DNA from: Branchiostoma floridae
Lineage: Eukaryota; Chordata; Leptocardii; Amphioxiformes; Branchiostomatidae
Direction of reading: 5' to 3'
Assembly (NCBI RefSeq): GCF_000003815.2
Contig: NC_049981.1
Span: 11,249,062 to 11,313,061 of the forward strand
DNA: 64,000 nucleotides
Shown here: positions 59,801 through 64,000 of the stretch, piece by piece
Layout of the letters: every line of letters starts with the position of its first letter
How positions within the stretch are numbered: the stretch's first letter is position 1
Notes under the pieces: model-generated
What the model was told of the DNA's origin: nothing
Database searches by the model: none
The model's input: the letters and a program-made list of their open reading frames with translations, nothing else
Program-made: the position numbers and the translations under genes

Positions 59801-60768
59801 GCACCGATTACGCTCTACGTTGAATTCGAGCGGTCCCGCTACGGAGTACGTAGAATTAAAACCGCCGATTACGCTCTACGGAAAAGGGCTTTGGGGGCCC
59901 CAGTAATGGATAAGATGTGATAGGAAGCTAGATTTTAATTTCATGTCACATTCTGATCATTATCATCGATATAAATCATCTCTAAATGATATAATTTAGC
60001 AACTTAATCCAGGAATGCCAATTGTTTCCAGCAGATTAAGATGTATATAGATCGAGTCGAACAGACCGCATATTCTTACTTTGAGACTAGTCACTAGCTA
60101 CAAGAACGTTAACAACATTTTTCTCAAAGACGTCTTGGATAGCGAAGGCTAAAATGTACTTATGTTACAGTAGTGACAGAGGCCGTGTCCGGACGTATGC
60201 AAATTAGGTTACATCAAACACCTGTGCCATGTGATGTCATGACGTCACAACAAACATCCGCACCTAAGGTTTGTCAATGGATAACTTTACTGAACAAATT
60301 TTTGCGCAAGACCGCACGATTTCTTTTAGGATTAAAAGAAGAAAATGACATTATTTGTAGATATATCACAGGGTTGAGTCGTTGCAAATCTAGTGGAAAA
60401 CAAGTGCGCTCACACTGAGCGGCACATAACGTTATAATATTGCCTGCTCTTCTTGTACCTTTGGTGGCCTTTATTTATTCGCTATATTGTTTTCACTCGA
60501 CGCATCTTAACTTTGGCAAACTGTACAACAGATATTAGTGGGGACAGAAATTTTCCCAAATCATCATCTACAACAATTGCAAGTTGAACACAACTTTGAT
60601 TTGTAGATAACGTTACAGAAAAGCGAGTAGCTTGCTATTTTAACGATAGCCAACGACTAACGGAATTAGCCACATGTTCTAACAGGTTCGTTGATAGATC
60701 GGCATGTACTTACCGTACATCATGGCGAAAGAAATCACCAGGAAGAGTGTGTGGGCCGTACTCGCCAT
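56872..60768 (-). CDS. Six-cysteine single-pass membrane protein (Shisa-like/STMC6 type)
   Basis: Minus-strand exons are 60714-60768, 58090-58252 and 56872-57010, in phases 1 and 2, giving 118 residues. Residues 1-22 are a signal peptide (MASTAHTLFLVISFAMMYG). The short ectodomain has exactly six cysteines (C26, C38, CC50-51, CC62-63) and an N-glycosylation sequon at N46. Residues ~74-95 form a transmembrane helix opening GWIIAVIVVV. A juxtamembrane ICCCCSCC run is a likely palmitoylation site, and the tail ends SQYVVITP. The layout of signal, paired-cysteine ectodomain, helix and short tail is that of the Shisa/WBP1/VOPP1/CYYR1 superfamily, whose members act as membrane adaptors. I cannot name the exact family. 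Intron 1 holds a DNA transposon and intron 2 a LINE fragment. It is convergent with XRCC4. Confidence 0.85.
57490..58080 (-). pseudogene. 5'-truncated non-LTR retrotransposon
   Basis: The minus strand from about 58080 encodes a frame ending in a stop near 57652. It includes ISSHKLNIETGRYYN, a zinc-knuckle-like FCPFCPKHIEDEFHFLMEC (C-x2-C-x7-H-x4-C type) and FGCHDSHNARIGKYI. That is the C-terminal domain of a LINE reverse-transcriptase ORF. A 3' UTR with AATAAA-like sequence runs to about 57490. The insertion's 5' end lies about 10 bp inside intron 2 of the six-cysteine gene, next to its splice donor, in the same orientation as the gene. Confidence 0.8.
58665..59900. mobile_element. 1,236 bp non-autonomous DNA transposon (hAT-like duplication)
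   Basis: An exact 8 bp direct repeat CAGTAATG flanks it (58657-58664 and 59901-59908). The termini are inverted: AGGGCCCCAAAG on the left, and GGGGCCCC preceded by CTTTGG on the right. Subterminal motifs TTACGCTCTACG and ACGTAATACG-TAAATT recur several times at both ends, as transposase-binding repeats often do. The middle is a diverged ~190 bp tandem repeat: TCTTGACCCTCTGAAACAC-type blocks near 59052, 59261, 59448 and 59616. No transposase frame. Eight-base duplication suggests hAT; the ends are atypical. It lies in intron 1 of the six-cysteine gene. Confidence 0.8.
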
Positions 60769-60852
60769 TTCTTCCGTTTTTTGAAAGGCACGAGTTCTGT
60801 GAATCTGCAAGAAGTCTGGAAAAGTGTTTTTCGGTAAAAGCGTGCGCGCGGG

Positions 60853-60858
60853 TTTATA
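60853..60858 (-). promoter_or_regulatory. TATA box of the six-cysteine gene
   Basis: Minus-strand GATATAAACC lies about 85 bp upstream of the start codon. A GC-box-like GGAGGCGTGG is just upstream. Transcription should begin near 60825. Position and sequence both fit a core promoter. Confidence 0.6.
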
Positions 60859-60859
60859 T

Positions 60860-61924
60860 CGCCACGCCTCCTCCAAGTTGTTGACTCGGTAGGGGTGCAA
60901 GGTTTTGCCGCGCCAACGCAACGATCAGGTAACTTCCGGTGCAAAGTCGAAAATAGGTCTATTTTTTAAGGGGAGAGGTCTCTATATATCATCGTAATAG
61001 AGTCGCAAAATGTTAAGATTAATCATCTAATTACTATAAAGAATGCGGTTAGAATACACCTTCAAGTGTAGAATATCACCCTTAAATAGAGTGAGAAAAA
61101 AATAAAATGAAAAATGTAACATTTGCGGGCAAATTCATAATCTTATCTTTACATGGTAAAGCCTAACAAAATACTGCTCTGTTCATTCTTACTCAAATGC
61201 ATTCATCAAATACATGTATATGTTGACCAGCCCTTCCAGCTATGTCCTACCACTTGCTACATAATGTGATCGAACACCACAGGATATTTGCTACTTCACC
61301 AGTAACCATGGTGACAGCCGTCTGGCCCAGGTCATTGACCTTGTTTAAAGCCGAAGAAGAGAAAACAAGAAGAAAAAGCCGAAGAAGAGAAAGCAAGAAG
61401 AAAATGAAGAAAAAACTTCAATGAATGTTACAATTATTAAGGATCTAAACTAGATCCACCCTCCCATTTTATGGTTAACGAATTTTCCCTAAGGTTCACA
61501 CAGGTGGATGCCGTGGACTCACCTGTGGTTACCTGGCCATGTCTTGTGACCGAAGAGGGGAGGGGCAGTGCACGTGGTGTCATTAACCTTAAGAAACCTT
61601 GCGTGACGGAAGTTTTCTTAACTTGTTGAGGCAGACCACCGGAAGGGTGGAGCATTTAAATCAATACTACATATCAGAAAGATTTGACAAAACTCCGGAA
61701 CTTTGTGATAAAAAGCACATACAAGAAGGCGTATACCATGTAGTGTAGAGCTCGAGTAGTCAATGTCGATATTGGAACCTCGAGAGCGCTAACCTCCAAC
61801 AAGAAGGCATTTCGACTCATCTTATTAGGACTCCTCAATTAAACATCATTGTAATTTTTTTTGTATGTCGACAGATATTTTTCAGCATTTGGTCTATAGT
61901 GCTTACATTTCTGTGTGAATGACA
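60860..61924. other. Intergenic spacer with repeat family R
   Basis: It contains the upstream region of the six-cysteine gene and one copy of repeat family R (61146-61345), followed by a GAAGAAG purine-rich run. No gene-like frame. Confidence 0.5.
61146..61345 (-). repeat. Dispersed repeat family R, long copy
   Basis: Same order as 32346-32575: CCTAACAAAATACTGCTCTG, TGTTGACCAGCCCTTCC, AGCTATGTCCTACCACTTGC, GATCGAACACCACAGG, and an AGTAACCATGGTGACAGCC palindrome. Confidence 0.65.
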
Positions 61925-62289
61925 TTAAAGGAAACCTAAGCAATATTACAGCGTCAAAGTGGAAATATTCTGAATAAGGCAATCTGCATGATATTCACAT
62001 CTACTGCACTGTATTCTCACATTTACATCATAATTTGATACTTTGAGCGGTTAAAAACAGCCCAGAGACAAGTTGCACGAGGATATTCCTTATCATTGTA
62101 CCCCAAAAAAATAAGGACTTGATCTGGAATCCTTGTGCAACTCATTCCCGCGCTGTTTTTAACGGCTCAATTTATGAAATAATGATGTAAACGTGCTAAA
62201 TTAGTGCATTAGATGTCAATATTATACAGACTGCCTTATTCAGAATATTTCCACTTTTAACAATGTGGTATTGCTTTGGTTGCCTTTAA
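61925..62289. mobile_element. MITE family F (365 bp palindrome)
   Basis: TTAAAGGAAACCTAAGCAAT and AGTGGAAATATTCTGAATAA on the left are mirrored on the right (TTATTCAGAATATTTCCACT and ATTGCTTTGGTTGCCTTTAA). Inner pairs include GAGCGGTTAAAAACAGC and GCTGTTTTTAACGGCTC. The whole element folds on itself. No coding capacity. Confidence 0.8.
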
Positions 62290-62400
62290 GTGGCAGTCGG
62301 GGTGGGTCCAGGTACAGAACATCCAGGTGCAGAGGATCAGATTGAGGTCCAAACTGATCCCGGTCATAGTCGTACTGTAGTACTGTATCATGGTATTTTG

Positions 62401-62500
62401 NNNNNNNNNNNNNNNNNNNNNNNNNNNNNNNNNNNNNNNNNNNNNNNNNNNNNNNNNNNNNNNNNNNNNNNNNNNNNNNNNNNNNNNNNNNNNNNNNNNN
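62401..62500. other. Assembly gap (100 N)
   Basis: Exactly 100 N, probably a gap of unknown size placed by a scaffolder. True distance to the downstream gene is therefore uncertain. Confidence 0.98.
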
Positions 62501-63264
62501 TGTATTTGCTAACCGAATATGCCATATTTTGGGCTTAATATGATTTGTTTGCACTGGTAAGTCCTACATTGCTAAAACATGTGACCGCCTGTCGGTATTG
62601 ACTATTGTTCATTTTTTAATCGGTCCTAATTAAAGTCCAATGATTTATTTTTTGCCGTCCGTTTTTTTCCGGACAGGTCTAGTAAAAAATTCCAGGTTCG
62701 TAGCAATACCATGTACCATGTCTAAACGGCAAAGCAAAAGTACCGGGCTCAAAACTCAATCGTCTGTTTTAAAAGAAACAGCACTCTTACATAATCAATT
62801 CTGTGTCGAGGAGAAAACTCTGTTAGATGTTCTAGCTGAATCCAAAACCATCGTATACATAGTGCTACTGATTCTATGATATGGAATGTCCTACGGTAAA
62901 GTTTGGTGTGGTTCTATCCGTGGAAATGGCGTGCCATTAATAGTGTCTTTGTTGTGTCCGGACTGATAAATTTACCTTGTATTATCATAGTCATTACCCA
63001 AATCTCGTGACGTGCTCGATGCAACATCTCGAACACGGGACCTTCATTTTTACGTCCCTTCTGAAAGACGGCCGTGCAGCCCCAACTGAAGTGCTCTACC
63101 AAGTATTCGAATCTGTGTCTCCCAGTTACCAACTAGTTTGAATAAGGAACTCAACTGGGGAGCTGCTACCAATTAAGTCACTGGGACACCCTTATAGAGG
63201 CGATCACTGATGTAAAGAGTTGGAAGCATCAATGAAAGAACTGTAAACTGTGTTCACATGTGTT
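62501..63264. other. Spacer without recognised genes
   Basis: Only unrelated short frames. The right end is the 3' flank of the minus-strand partial gene. Confidence 0.45.
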
Positions 63265-63269
63265 TTATT
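63264..63269 (-). terminator. AATAAA overlapping the stop codon
   Basis: Minus-strand GAAATAAAAC contains both TAA and AATAAA. Its use as the real signal is unproven. Confidence 0.35.
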
Positions 63270-63409
63270 TCTCGTCTTTCACCAGCTCGGCTTTCTCCTC
63301 CTGGTTTTGCTGTTTGCCGGCGTTTCTGTTCCGAAAACATTTGATCCACACCGCGATGGCCGCCACCACAAACACACACGTCACAACAATGATGCCTATA
63401 GCCCACCCC
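63265..63409 (-). CDS. Last exon of a Shisa-like membrane protein, probable paralogue
   Basis: An acceptor (TGCAG) precedes a phase-2 exon encoding GWAIGIIVVTCVFVVAAIAV, then WIKCFRNRNAGKQQNQEEKA and ELVKDEK before TAA. This is a transmembrane helix followed by a short charged tail. The exon starts in the same phase and at the same GW position as the last exon of the six-cysteine gene (GWIIAVIVVV). Upstream exons would lie beyond 64000 on the minus strand. The stop codon overlaps an AATAAA (63264-63269), so the 3' UTR would be very short if that signal is used. The tails of the two genes differ completely, so function may too. Confidence 0.7.
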
Positions 63410-63537
63410 CTGCATGGAAATACATTAAGATCTTTTCAAGATGTAAAAATTATGCAACAATTATTTTCAAACTTAAAACACGTGACAATGTGCAACTATG
63501 ATAACGTACATAATTTCATAAGTGACACGATAGCTAG

Positions 63538-63668
63538 AATAAGCCCGTACACCATTCCGAATGTGCATGCGCAACGACATAAATTGGTCAAGGGTGAAGG
63601 CCCCTGAGACATAACCAAAACACGTGTGGACATCGCAAATCGAGACAACGGTCGAGACAAGAACTGTT
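63538..63668. mobile_element. MITE family E, diverged partial copy
   Basis: CCGAATGTGCATGCGCAACGAC, GGTCAAGGGTGAAGGC and AATCGAGACAACGGTCGAGAC correspond in order to 44120-44255. The right arm is lost. It lies in the intron just upstream of the last exon of the partial minus-strand gene. Confidence 0.6.
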
Positions 63669-64000
63669 TGTTTGTTTGTTTGTTTGTTTATTTCGATCTC
63701 CAATTAGAATTTGCAAGCCAGGGGCCTACACCTTTGTCATATTGTACACCATTACACCATTCAATACAAAGCTGGTATATGACCATGGGCTTTAGAGCGT
63801 CTGTCGAAGGCTATGTTTTTTGTCGATGTTATCACAGCTATATATACCATCGGCTGTCTTGTATACATACATACAGCACTGACGTAACCCAGTTATTTAA
63901 AGTCGAAGTTTAAAGACGTAAATCCATCTATGTCTCCAGTACAGAGGCGTAGCCAAAATATTACTCTGAAGAAACGGATTTGATATTGAGTCGCAAAAGA

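Overview
The window looks like nuclear DNA from an invertebrate chordate, most probably amphioxus (Branchiostoma). Genes are split by GT-AG introns. Exons are GC-rich in an AT-rich background. The recognisable proteins are closest to vertebrate families (NAXE, CILP, TMEM167A/kish-A, XRCC4, Shisa-like membrane proteins). Introns and spacers are packed with short inverted-repeat elements, tRNA-derived SINEs, microsatellites and retroelement scraps. Three runs of N mark assembly gaps. The species call is inference; the family calls come from reading the translated exons.

Layout. 1-15.4 kb: no convincing gene; a repeat field with three copies of one MITE, a ~300 bp tandem array with a 600 bp higher-order period, a fold-back region interrupted by a tRNA SINE, and a long TG tract. 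15.4-17.2 kb (+): the last three coding exons of NAXE, whose first exon was not found. 22.3-39.9 kb (+): a complete 14-exon CILP-like gene (signal peptide, WxxW domain, two TSP1 domains, regulatory-like domain, Ig domain, long C-terminal CILP region with a furin-type site), 1142 residues. 42.7-44.8 kb (-): complete four-exon TMEM167A (72 aa). 45.0-55.7 kb (+): complete XRCC4 (354 aa), head-to-head with TMEM167A across a ~350 bp shared promoter. The same pairing is known in human. 56.9-60.8 kb (-): a three-exon six-cysteine single-pass membrane protein (118 aa), convergent with XRCC4. 63.3-63.4 kb (-): the last exon of a probable paralogue whose other exons lie beyond the window.

The most striking structure is a 4,040 bp near-perfect palindrome (47772-51811) in XRCC4 intron 3. 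It is flanked by a 9 bp direct repeat. Its ~1.1 kb outer arms are near-identical, and its inner arms are 51 bp minisatellites. In the sense direction the left minisatellite is a tandem series of consensus-like splice acceptors and donors. It looks like a fold-back, Mutator-like non-autonomous transposon carrying an array of decoy splice signals inside a DNA-repair gene. A second well-delimited element (58665-59900), with an exact 8 bp duplication, GGGCCCC termini, subterminal repeats and a ~190 bp internal tandem repeat, lies in intron 1 of the six-cysteine gene.

The genes are not one pathway: NAXE repairs hydrated NAD(P)H, CILP is extracellular matrix, TMEM167A is secretory, and XRCC4 is non-homologous end joining.
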